Part shown: positions 55,791 through 64,000 of the stretch, piece after piece | Layout: each line of letters starts with the position of its first letter | How positions within the stretch are numbered: position 1 is the first letter of the stretch | NCBI GenBank assembly: GCA_023014335.1 | Contig: JAECYW010000012.1 | Span: 1,984,001-2,048,000 of the forward strand | Origin: Galerina marginata | Lineage: Eukaryota > Basidiomycota > Agaricomycetes > Agaricales > Galerinaceae | Direction: 5' to 3' | DNA: 64,000 nt | Notes under the pieces: generated by a model | Told to the model about the DNA's origin: nothing | What the model saw: only the letters and a program-made list of their open reading frames with translations | The model's database searches: none | Translations under genes and position numbers: made by a program

Positions 55791-58700
55791 TAATTTTGTA
55801 CCTACAGCACCACAAGAAGGCCTGGTTATTTGCTCGACACTTATTTGGGTGAGTAATGCAAATAACAAATTATAATCATTGAAAATTCTACTATTACATC
55901 GGTGATGCTACATACATAGTTGGCCATTACTTACTCAGAAACACGGGGAGAACCGCACCTGCAGGTACAGCCTACCCTCTATCTTGTATAGACCCGAGAA
56001 GCACTCCCCCGGCTCCCATCTCCCTATATCCCTCCACGGCCGGCGCAATTGCACTCTTAACCCCCGGTGCTCACTCATGTTGAGGGTGTGGATTGCCAGG
56101 TGGCGGGCGTCGGCGTCGAATGAATTCCAGGTGGCACCATCCCAAACTGTGTCATCTCCCATGGATCGCAACTCACGTGTGACGTGGACTGGGGGCTGGG
56201 AGACGTCGGCAGGTGGGGCAGGGTAATGCGAGAAGGTTGGGGGCACGAATAGCAAACAAACACAAATGCCGTCGCATTTGCGTTTGTTCTTCGCGGTTCA
56301 TGACTGCCTTGGGCCATCGTAAGCGGGGTGACAGGCAAATGGGTCGATGGGATGGCTATTACAATGCTGGCGGCGATGCCAGTGGTACGAGGAGAGCGGA
56401 GGGGTAGACGACCAGTGACGGCGTCGGCCATGAGCATGAGGAGGGAGTGAGGGGTGTTTTGAGAGGTGAGAGTGAAGAGGCAATGAATATTGTTGCCTCC
56501 AGGCGACACCATCCATGTCACCCTAGCAGAGCAGCAGCAGTGTTGGTGTTTCTGCTGCTGCTGCTGCTTCCGCACCCAGAGCACTCGTGTGGACAAGCAG
56601 CAGTGGTTGTGCTGCTGCTACGCATCCAGGTTGCAGGCGGTTTGTGGGGCCAAAAAGCGGATGGGGCATAGGAAGGAGGTGATGCAGGCGGGGTAGATAT
56701 CCATGTAGCCAGCAGCAGCGGGCTCCGAACCAACCTATCACGGCGCGAATGAGGTGGGGACATGCAGGGTAGGAAGAAAAGCAAAGACAAGTCAAAATAT
56801 GACTCGTCTCGCAACGTACCAGGCGGGTCTCCCCCTATAGGGTCTCCCCTCGTCATGCCCTACCTGATTCCCACCTGAATTTGTGGAACGTCGGCCCACA
56901 GTCCTCGATGTGAGGGGAGGCTCGCGATGCATGGTACAAAGTTCTTCGTGCATTAAAATAGCTGTAAGATTATAAAAATAAGTAATATAACAATATAATA
57001 TCACTTACTAAACAAATTCTGGAGGCCTTGAAGGGCAGGATGGGCTAAGAGAGAGAGTGGGAGGTCGGTGGTGGTGGTGGAAAGCAAGATCAACTGGTGT
57101 TGATGGCGGTTGACCTGGCTTCCGGCGTCTTTGATGATCGATATGATTGGTTGCGTCGAACGGACCAGGCAATCCGTCGAGGTTTGTCATCGTTGAGGAC
57201 GTCTCGGATGACAGTAACACGGACTCTAGCTTAAGAAATTGATGATAGGATATCCATAGTTAATTTACTAACCTATTTTGTATGTCCGGTGAGTAATTTT
57301 ACTCCTCAAGGGTACAAGACAAGCATGACCATCTGAACGAGGTGATTTCGGTGAAAACACTGAGGTCAATGAACCATATTTAGCTGCTTCAGGCAGCAGT
57401 AGATTCAAATAAAAGCTTTCAAGAGTAAGTATACACTATTTTAAGAGATTCTAGATACTTCACAAGGCCAAAATACATTGTGAACTGTTCAACCTCTGCA
57501 TTATAGCCTCATAGGCATGAGTTGTGTAAGAAACTGGTCGTTGTTTTCGAAGCTTCGATGTACACTCGGTTTAATTATCAGTACTCCCCGTTTTGTATAT
57601 ATTTAAGGATAAATATATTTTATAAACTACATACACCATATATACCGACGATATCCAGCCTCTCAAATATCCTCTGGGATTGCCGCGATGTGGTTCAAGA
57701 TGCTGAAGACGGATCAGAGTCTGCCCGGCCTGACTCCATCAGCCAATCGCACGCCTTCCCAAAAGCTGATCAACAACGTCAATGTTGATTTCTGCTTTCT
57801 CACCACCACCACCACCCCTCCTCACCTCTCTATCTTGCTCCCTCAAGGCCACAAAAGCCTGCGTCGCGTGCCCCTCGCCTCCACATGTGGGCCGGCACTG
57901 TTGCAGTATGGCACCATTACCCGCAACTCCCCACCACACCCATCCGCGGCGCCTCCAATTCCACCATGCCCATTCTTGGCTCCACGCTCACTCCAGCGCC
58001 AACGCTGCCTCTGATCCATGCGCCAAGCACTACAACACCCCCTCCACTGTCCAAGGTGCATAGCGACCAGCGTTGAATACTCAAGCCCAGGAATTTCGCC
58101 AGTCGCTTGCGGCTTGCACCAACCCACTCCCACTTCCAATACCAGCCCCCACATGCAGGCACAGGCAGCCACTCTCAATCTTTGCATGTGTATGTCGAAG
58201 ATCGCCGAATCGGAGGCGACAGCGAATACCAACAGGACGCGGGCAACGGCCAGGGCGACAAGGGGGCCGGGGTTGAAAGAGGGCGGCGGCAACGAGGGCG
58301 TGGTGGGTGAGGGAGTGGATGTTGGTGACGGGGACGGTGGGGGGGCGGTTAGGGAAAGCAGCAGCACTGCAGTGTGCTGAGAAACAACGACAATTGCAGG
58401 GTAGCCATGGACGGCAACCATGGCATTGTCCGACCCTCTTGCTGCCCTCCAGTCGCTGCTCGCCCCTTTGCTACCCTTACTTCCCTCTGCCCTCTTCACA
58501 TTGCAGTCGTGGAAGTCGCTCAACTCTGACCTGTACTTCCTCGTGGCACCACAAAGGCAAGGGCAGAGTCGAAGCACGGTCTGAGGAAATGAACGCGAAT
58601 GCCGTCGCATTTGCATTCATGGACAGCCCGGCCTCCTTTTGGACTCCCACTCCGCCCCTTGCTTCTCCCTTTGCCCCAGGTGCTGACGTCTTCCCACCTG

Positions 58701-59009
58701 TAGTCCACATCACATGCGGGCTGTGATGCAGGGAGGTGTCAACTCGGGTTGTGAATGCGTGAATGCGGGGGCGCAAAGAAACGGCGCAGGAGGCTGGATG
58801 GGCTGGGCAGGGAGAATGAGGCGCACAAAGAAATGGCGCAGAGGGGTGGGTGGGCTGGACAAGGTCAGCGGATGGTTTGTTGCTGCCACTGCCGTTCTCG
58901 CTGCTTTAACATACATAGATTTAATGTTGTAGTACCCACTAATATATTGAAATTTGATATTTTCTCTCAACCACATATGAGAGCCTACAGGAGATACCTG
59001 GGCTTTCCA
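55791..59009. other. E2 interior, no gene recognised
   Basis: Modules shared with E1: the TCCCATGGATCG block (about 56155), a CTG/CAG triplet-rich block (56525-56620), the palindromic module (56765-56950), an AT-rich segment with splice-like signals (56950-57010), and GC-rich blocks (57680-58400). The frames are poorly conserved between E1 and E2. Confidence 0.55.
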
Positions 59010-59834
59010 CTGAGGATTTACCCATAAAATTGATACTGACAGGTTCGCATTTTTATGCTGATTACACCCATGTCTATAAAAGTAAAGGGAAGGGTATGCT
59101 GAGGCCAGTGGAGGGCAAAAACGGTAGAGAGTTGGTGAAAATCTATTTATAACACTCATCTTATGGTGCCTGCAAGTTTTATTCCTTCGTTTGACCACTT
59201 CCAGGTAACATTTCATAATAAACATTATATCATAAGGTTCGTATTTACAAGGAGATTACGAATATACATTGAGAAGTGACGGGACGGAAAGAATGAAAGA
59301 AATACTGCTCGAAAACTAAACAAATCTATTTTTATCGCCCACCCAAAAGGAGCCAAAAAGGCGCGGGACACGTCCGAAAATGGAACTGGGATCCCATCGG
59401 GACTCATGGAATCCGTTGCAGATTTGAGTTAGATGTGTCCCGCCTCCCCGACGGGGTGACCAACATCCCAGATGGAATGTAGGTACCAATATATGCGCCC
59501 AGGCACTTTTTCAGCCCCAAAACCCGCCCCCAATGACAAGCAGCAGGTAAATTTAATTGTGATCAATATTTGAAGACCCTGCATGAATTATTCCCGCGCC
59601 TAAAGGCGCCCAAAAGCGCCCAAATGATGAGCAGCACCTATTATACAGTGCCCGACATCATGGGGGGCATTGTTTACATATATTTACTATCTCCCACCAC
59701 CCTAGAGCACCCATATACCCGCCCCCAGCACGCCCAACCACCCTAGAGGAGCATGATACATAGGGACTGCAAAAAGGCAGACTGCAAAAACGCGGTCTGG
59801 ATGTATAAGGACTCACTGCAAAAAGGCAGTGTTT
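59010..59834 (-). repeat. E2 right TIR arm (inner, larger part)
   Basis: Inverse of 54962-55790. It continues after the Copia insertion at 61385-61417. Confidence 0.82.
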
Positions 59835-59998
59835 GTCGAACCAAAACGGCCAGCCGAGGCCCGTAAGTTCGAGGTATACTCAGTACCACTGTCCGAACGC
59901 TTGAGAGAAACTACCTACGTGACACGTAGCGTACCTACTGTAAATTAAAGCTCCGCCCGGATATTCGGGGGCGAGCGCCAAGTCAATTTCCGGCGTCA
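59835..59998 (-). repeat. 3' LTR of the gag-only Copia element
   Basis: TG...CA ends; about 96 percent identical to 61220-61384. The differences are mostly transitions. Confidence 0.85.
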
Positions 59999-60026
59999 CT
60001 TCCCCTTGCGAGCCTCCGAAAATCAT

Positions 60027-61016
60027 CTAATATACTTCCCCTGGCCTCCGATTCCCAATCTCATGAGATCCCAAATTACGCAATCCACGCCATGAGCTTA
60101 CCCCCAAGTTTGCCTGTTCTTTTCTTTTTTCCTTCTCCTTCTCCTTCCCCTTCTTCTTCTTCTTCCGATTCCTTCCCCTCTCTGAACTTGAGCCTGAACC
60201 TGAACTAGCATCTGAATCCGAACTCGCCTGGGACTCGGGACAGAAACGACTGATGTGCCCGGGCTTATCACAATTCCAGCACCGGCGTGGTCCAGCGTTC
60301 CCTTTCAATCCCGATCCCGATCCCGATACCTTTCCTCTTGCAAGTAGGGCCTTTTCCTCCTCCTTGATCTCCCTCCCCTTATTCCCTTGTCGCATCTTGT
60401 CGTTGAGTAACCGATCCACAACGTATTCAAGGGTCAAGTCCTGGGGTGATGTCGAATCCAAGGAAATAACAAGGGACTCATACAAGTCATCCAATCCATT
60501 CGTAAGCGCCAAAATCCAATCTTCATCCGAAACCACAACGCCGATTGCCACCAGTTGAAAAGCAGCATGCTTAACACGACCGATCCAGGTCGCCATCAAT
60601 TCCTTCTCGTCCTTGACCAGACGCAGAAATTTCCTTCGTAACGCAAGCCTCGTTGCCAATCCACGTGCGACGTGAATCCCTGCAAGCGTATCCCATATGG
60701 CCTTCGGGTCCCTCAAAAGCAGGAAGTGGTCCAATTGCGAGTCCATAACCCTCGCAATAATCTCCGACCTCGCTTCCGACATTTTCTTCACTGGCCGCTT
60801 CGCTAACCACTGTGCACGGGCAGCCTCCACCTCTGCATCCGACTTTCCGTCTATATCCTCCTCAAACGCGATCACCGACCACAAATCCCGCCTGACGAGC
60901 TCAGCCTCCATGCGTAGCACCCAGTAGTGATAATTTGTGTCGTCTAGTGGCTCAAAGTGAATTGCGCGGGGCTCCGCCGCCGCCGCCGTTTTTGTAGTTG
61001 CAGCCTTTGGCGCCAT
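60027..61016 (-). CDS. Copia Gag with zinc knuckle (329 aa)
   Basis: Start chosen at ATG 61016 (MAPKAATTKTAAA); the frame is open further upstream but without an ATG. The N-terminal part FEPLDDTNYHYWVLRMEAEL matches the start of Copia Gag (DUF4219/UBN2 type: substrate-like L...NY..W motif), followed by a helical capsid-like region (DLWSVIAFEED, AIWDTLAGIHVARG, LALTNGLDDLYESLVISLDS). A CCHC knuckle CWNCDKPGHISRFC lies at about residue 260. A serine-rich stretch and a very basic lysine/glutamate tail (RNRKKKKKGKEKEKEKRKE) follow. Gag would package the element RNA into particles. The frame ends at TAG 60027 with no protease or reverse transcriptase after it. It is intact despite LTR divergence of a few percent, which suggests recent function or selection on gag. 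Confidence 0.9.
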   Translation of the reverse strand: MAPKAATTKTAAAAEPRAIHFEPLDDTNYHYWVLRMEAELVRRDLWSVIAFEEDIDGKSDAEVEAARAQWLAKRPVKKMSEARSEIIARVMDSQLDHFLLLRDPKAIWDTLAGIHVARGLATRLALRRKFLRLVKDEKELMATWIGRVKHAAFQLVAIGVVVSDEDWILALTNGLDDLYESLVISLDSTSPQDLTLEYVVDRLLNDKMRQGNKGREIKEEEKALLARGKVSGSGSGLKGNAGPRRCWNCDKPGHISRFCPESQASSDSDASSGSGSSSERGRNRKKKKKGKEKEKEKRKEQANLGVSSWRGLRNLGSHEIGNRRPGEVY

Positions 61017-61219
61017 GAGAGATCCCCCGGAACAGATAACAGCAGAGATAAGATAAAACCAGGGCGGACACAACTGTCAACGCCCAAAACAACCAAGTGG
61101 GGCTCTTGACCGAACCCCAAGAAACCAACTCAACAACCAGACAAGTTGCGAGTGCGAGTGACAGTCCATGCCAGGAAGCCGACCGATCCTGGGTGACGGT
61201 AACGAGTTTAAAGCGTTCG

Positions 61220-61384
61220 TGTCGAACCAAAACAACCAGCCGAGGCCCGTAAGTTCGAGGTATACTCGGTACCACTGTCCGAACGCTTGAGAGAAACTAC
61301 CTACGTGACACGTAGCGTACCTAATGTAAATTAAAGCTCCGCCTGGGTATTCGGGGGCGAGCGCCAAGTCAATTTCCGGCGTCA
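61220..61384 (-). repeat. 5' LTR of the gag-only Copia element
   Basis: 165 bp, starting TGTCGAACCAAAAC on the plus strand and ending CCGGCGTCA. About 200 bp of leader separate it from the gag ATG. Confidence 0.85.
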
Positions 61385-61417
61385 GTATTTCATACATAAA
61401 TCTAGCTGACATGGCTG

Positions 61418-62077
61418 TGCAAGGACCGTTGATCCAGACGACTATCCTCTGTTGCAGAGCTTCCGACATCAAGCATAACAGACCTCAAGGCCTCTATTGG
61501 GATGACATTTCGGCACAAGACATTGCGCTCTTATTCGGGAATATCCCTAACGCCACGGACAGGAGGCTCGACTTATGGCTCTATCCACCTCCCCACCTCC
61601 TCAAAAAATTTTGTGACCATTGGTCTGGCGAATGGAACCCCACCCTGGACTCAATCTTCAACTACATCTCGGAAGCATACATTGGTCGTCCCCCCAGGCT
61701 GGAACCAATGGGCCAACGCGGCTAGAAAAGCTGGTTGAGATCGTACAACAGAGGCGATTGGAAACCAGTTTATATCCTTCAGGACGAAGACGTCACCAAC
61801 ATTGTCAAAGGGATCACCTTAGCGGGTTTACCTGCCACTTGGGACCAGAAACCCTTATCTGAGATCAGCTGCCCGGAGATTGTCGATTAGCCAACCATCG
61901 GAAGAAACCTAACAGACCGCGGGATCTACAAATATCAGATACATACTGGAAATCTCTTCAAAATACGGAATCTTTCACAGCGCTACTTCTTTCTTTTTAC
62001 TTTCCTTATCATCAATCAGTTCGCTTTTTCTTACCCCTCCTTCTATAACAGAAAGCAGCTCGAAATTGGGGGGGCTA
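61418..62077 (+). pseudogene. Gypsy copy B orf3, part 3, and 3' untranslated region
   Basis: Final part of orf3 (GPLIQTTILCCRASDIKHN to ISCPEIVD), ending at TAG 61888-61890 at the position of the copy A stop. A TGG-to-TAG change at 61723 (after GQRG) breaks it. The 3' untranslated region with polypurine tract AATTGGGGGGGCTA follows. Confidence 0.9.
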
Positions 62078-62533
62078 TGTAACATATTACTTACTATATT
62101 TCATTCAGGATTCGATCTAAAGGGATTCAACTCCCTCATGAAAACATACGTACAAATTTCTTGTTGATTTCTATTCCGAAGGACAATTGTTAGGAGTTGT
62201 ATCGCACAGTAGGACCACTTTTGATTACGTAACAACTGTCTGTAGAAATACTCGTTCATGCCTCATGGCAAAACTATCTTTTTTACATCCATCATCTGCT
62301 AACGCTTCAAGAACAGGACGCTGTACTACCAGCTCTGTTGCTTGAAGATTAGGAGATTGGATTAAGATCTAAGACTTTACCTTGTCGACGTTTCACGAGG
62401 GTAACCTCGAAGACAGAGATTGCCTAGGGTTTGGGAACAAACCTCAGGAGTCTTGCCCAACAAAGTAGGGACTTAGGTCTCAACACCAATGTTCATTTGC
62501 GACTTACGCAAGACACGCCACCCACGTCTTACA
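62078..62533 (+). repeat. 3' LTR of Gypsy copy B
   Basis: 456 bp, inverse of the copy A LTR with many transitions (TGTAACATATTAC at the start, CCACGTCTTACA at the end). No 5' LTR of this copy is present, so no TSD can be checked. Confidence 0.92.
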
Positions 62534-62618
62534 TAGTGAGCCAATTTGCGGCACTTTGGGTTCGCCATTCTGTTGGAATTGCGTGTACAAACCGGCACGA
62601 GAGCACGGCGGTTGAGTC

Positions 62619-63533
62619 ATGAAGACGGAAATAGTCCAATATTTCGAAATCACTAACCTTGGAGAGCTTCATTGGATCCTCGGCATTGAAGTTTGTCGCA
62701 TTCGCGAAGAACACCGTATTCTCCTTTCCCAACACTCCTATTTCGAATCCATCATACGCCGCTATGGATTCGAAGCCCTTAAGCCCATGTCCATCCCAAT
62801 GGATCCAAATGTACGACTTCCCTCGGATCAGTCCCCATTGATGACGCAGGAATTCGCCAGGATGCGCGATGTCCCATACCACGAAGCCGTCGGTTCTCTC
62901 ATGTATGCCTCACTCGGAACTCGCCCCGATATTACCTACGCCGTGCAGGCCGTCTCGCGTTTCGCTTCCAAGCCCGGAATTGCGCATTGGGACGCAGTAA
63001 AGCGAATTTTTCATTACTTGAACGGCTCGAAAAATTTGTGGTTGTCATATGGCGGACAGAGGAAGGAGTTGGTGGGATTTGCGGACGCGGATGGAAACAT
63101 GGCAGAAGACCGCCATGCAATTTCAGGGTACGCCTTCATTCTTCACGGCGGCGCGATTTCCTGGACCACGAAATGTCAAGAAATCATCTCACTATCCACC
63201 ACGGAGTCCGAATATGTTGCTGCGGCTCACGCTGCCAAAGAAGGTTTTTGGCTGCGTTCACTCATCACGCAATTGTTCGCCACGAAGCTCGACCCCACCA
63301 CCTTGTTTTCCGACAACCAGTCCGCCATCGCACTCGCCAAGGACCACCAGTATCACGCCAGGACAAAGCACATTGATATCCGATTCCATTTTATTCGCTG
63401 GATTGTCAAAAACGGATCCATCCGACTCATTTATTGCCCCACCGACGACATGGTCGCGGACGCCTTAACTAAGGCGCTCCCCTCGCCGAAAGTCAAGCAT
63501 TTTGCTGCGGAACTTGGCCTCGTATTGGTTTGA
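62619..63533 (+). pseudogene. Copia reverse transcriptase C-terminus and RNase H (304 aa remnant)
   Basis: An open frame from an ATG created at or near the LTR/pol junction. MKTEIVQYFEITNLGELHWI followed by LGIEV is the segment that follows the catalytic YVDD of Copia reverse transcriptase; the YVDD itself is deleted. Next come the connection region (YHEAVGSLMYASLGTRPDIT, VKRIFHYL) and RNase H with D in GFADADGN, E in TESEYVAAAHAAKE, D in LFSDNQSAIALA, and the conserved ARTKHIDIRFHFIR and ADALTKALP. RNase H removes the RNA template during reverse transcription. The frame ends at TGA 63531-63533 next to the polypurine tract, as in complete Copia elements. The RNase H part is intact, but the protein cannot polymerise. 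Confidence 0.9.
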
Positions 63534-63540
63534 GGGGGAG
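63532..63540 (+). promoter_or_regulatory. Copia polypurine tract
   Basis: GAGGGGGAG directly before the 3' LTR and overlapping the pol stop codon, the usual place in Copia elements. Confidence 0.85.
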
Positions 63541-63941
63541 TGTTGGAATTGCGTGTGCAAACCGGCACAAGAGCGCGGCGGTTGAGTCACACCGCCGTGC
63601 GTGAACTATTTCTTTCTTAGTTGAGTAACTTTTGCTTCCGCCCTATGTAGTATACATTTGCACTGTCGACGAGATGCCTCATCGACACTCTTGGCTATCC
63701 TATGACCACTGCGGATGAATTCCGCCGCGTATTCTTCGGTATTTCATAGCTCACATATACTGTAGTTCTACGTTTTTGCACCTCAGTCTTTGCCCCCATA
63801 GACTGAGGTGAGCTATAACTTGTACTTCATATTTGTATACTTTTACTTATGAGATCCTAGCTACTTTGTATCTAGGTATCTATCAATATACTTAGTCTTT
63901 GCCCCCATAGACTGAGCTACTTTGTATCTAGAATTCCTACA
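63541..63941 (+). repeat. Copia 3' LTR (401 bp)
   Basis: TGTTGGAATTGCG...GAATTCCTACA. It is longer than the related LTR at 20989-21331 because the segment CTTTGCCCCCATAGACTGA...CTACTTTGTATCTAG is duplicated near the end (about 63791-63880 and 63894-63930). Confidence 0.88.
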
Positions 63942-64000
63942 CATTCCTCAGTCAATTTTTATTCGTTCCCCCTGAAATTTTACAAGGTAATAGAGAACGT
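63942..64000. other. Right-edge flank, nothing recognised
   Basis: The 59 bp after the Copia element start with the CATTC duplication and show no further feature. Confidence 0.6.

Larger units (their letters stand above)
59835..61384 (-). mobile_element. Gag-only Copia element (TR-GAG-like), 1.55 kb
   Basis: Minus-sense element with LTRs of about 165 bp at 59835-59998 and 61220-61384 (TGTCGAAC...GGCGTCA, about six differences). It contains one intact gag gene and no pol. The duplication is GTGTT on the left and GTATT on the right, inside the E2 right arm. A polypurine AAGGGGAAG directly precedes the 3' LTR on the minus strand. Gag-only LTR elements of this kind (TR-GAG) have been described in plants; pol would have to come from a partner element. 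Confidence 0.85.
54962..61417. mobile_element. E2: 4.9-kb sister of E1 with a 7-bp TSD, carrying a Copia insertion
   Basis: The duplication TGCAAGG is at 54955-54961 and 61418-61424, and copy A reads a single TGCAAGGACCG here. The left end is CACCTGTAGC and the right end ...ACATGGCTG, like E1. Inverted arms of about 830 bp (54962-55790 and from about 59010 to 61417) match those of E1. The right arm was split at 59834 by the gag-only Copia element; without it the arm reads GGCAGTGTTTCATACATAAA, the inverse of the left arm. The interior shows the same modules as E1 and no transposase. Weaker inverted homology continues inside (for example 56160-56290 and the inverse near 58590-58720). Confidence 0.85.
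22020..62533 (+). mobile_element. Gypsy copy B: 5'-truncated, highly nested relative of copy A
   Basis: Plus-sense copy of the copy A family. Its own pieces are 22020-24815, 25136-27136, 37910-38545, 47685-49635, 51518-54173, 54861-54961 and 61418-62533. The order of domains is identical to copy A, including orf3 and the 3' LTR at 62078-62533. The 5' LTR and about the first 85 codons of gag are missing. Many CGA codons have become TGA and there are frameshifts, so it is dead. Six separate elements interrupt it, and copy A shows the empty sequence for each. Confidence 0.93.
62571..63941 (+). mobile_element. Internally deleted Copia element, 1.37 kb, with TSD
   Basis: The duplication CATTC is at 62566-62570 and 63942-63946. 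The 5' LTR is reduced to its first 49 bp (62571-62619), fused directly to the end of reverse transcriptase; gag, protease, integrase and most of reverse transcriptase are gone. A complete 3' LTR (63541-63941) is preceded by the polypurine tract GAGGGGGAG. The two copies of the first 49 bp of the LTR differ at three positions. Confidence 0.88.

Noticed and set aside
57843..58616. 257-codon minus-strand frame in E2
   Set aside because: Overlaps other frames of similar length and lacks a counterpart in E1.

Overview
The window looks like transposon-dominated chromatin of a filamentous basidiomycete, probably an agaricomycete. The evidence is short GT-AG introns (about 45-60 bp) with fungal branch-like motifs, a Plavaka-type transposase remnant, Ty3/Gypsy chromoviruses with a C-terminal chromodomain, Copia elements, a two-gene Harbinger element, and hAT-like and CACTA-like MITEs. 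I see only one possible host-type gene, at the left edge, and it is broken. I find no bacterial operons, CRISPR arrays, tRNA or rRNA genes.

Layout, left to right. 1-2615: multi-exon gene of unknown function (+), open at the window edge. 3720-4965: Gypsy gag remnant and LTR (-). 4990-7190: Plavaka transposase remnant (-). 7233-7750 and 19951-20986: two halves of a 12-bp satellite array, split by Gypsy copy A (7751-19950, minus sense). Copy A has 455-bp LTRs differing at 4 positions, a 5-bp TSD, a very long gag-pol frame ending in a chromodomain, and an extra 881-codon frame (orf3) between pol and the 3' LTR. 20989-22019: 5' piece of a Copia element and a lone LTR. 22020-62533: Gypsy copy B (+), the same family as copy A, missing its 5' end and cut into seven pieces by later insertions. 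62571-63941: internally deleted Copia element with a TSD.

Copy A serves as the empty site for copy B, so each insertion boundary and target duplication in copy B can be read directly. The insertions are: a hAT-like MITE (24816-25135); a 10.8-kb Harbinger element (27137-37909) that itself holds a 7-kb insert and, inside that, a 5-kb long-TIR element E1; a 9.1-kb CACTA-like giant foldback element E3 (38546-47684) carrying a hAT-like MITE; a putative solo LTR (49636-51517) carrying a hairpin CACTA-like MITE; a hAT-like MITE (54174-54860); and E2 (54962-61417), sister of E1, carrying a gag-only Copia element in its right TIR.

The most unusual items are the large orf3 of the chromovirus family; the E1/E2 family with exact 7-bp TSDs, long inverted repeats and no recognisable transposase; a sequence module shared by E1, E2 and the otherwise different E3; the gag-only Copia element; and a strong CGA-to-TGA (CpG deamination) signature in copy B. 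Family names rest on motifs read by eye; no database search was run.
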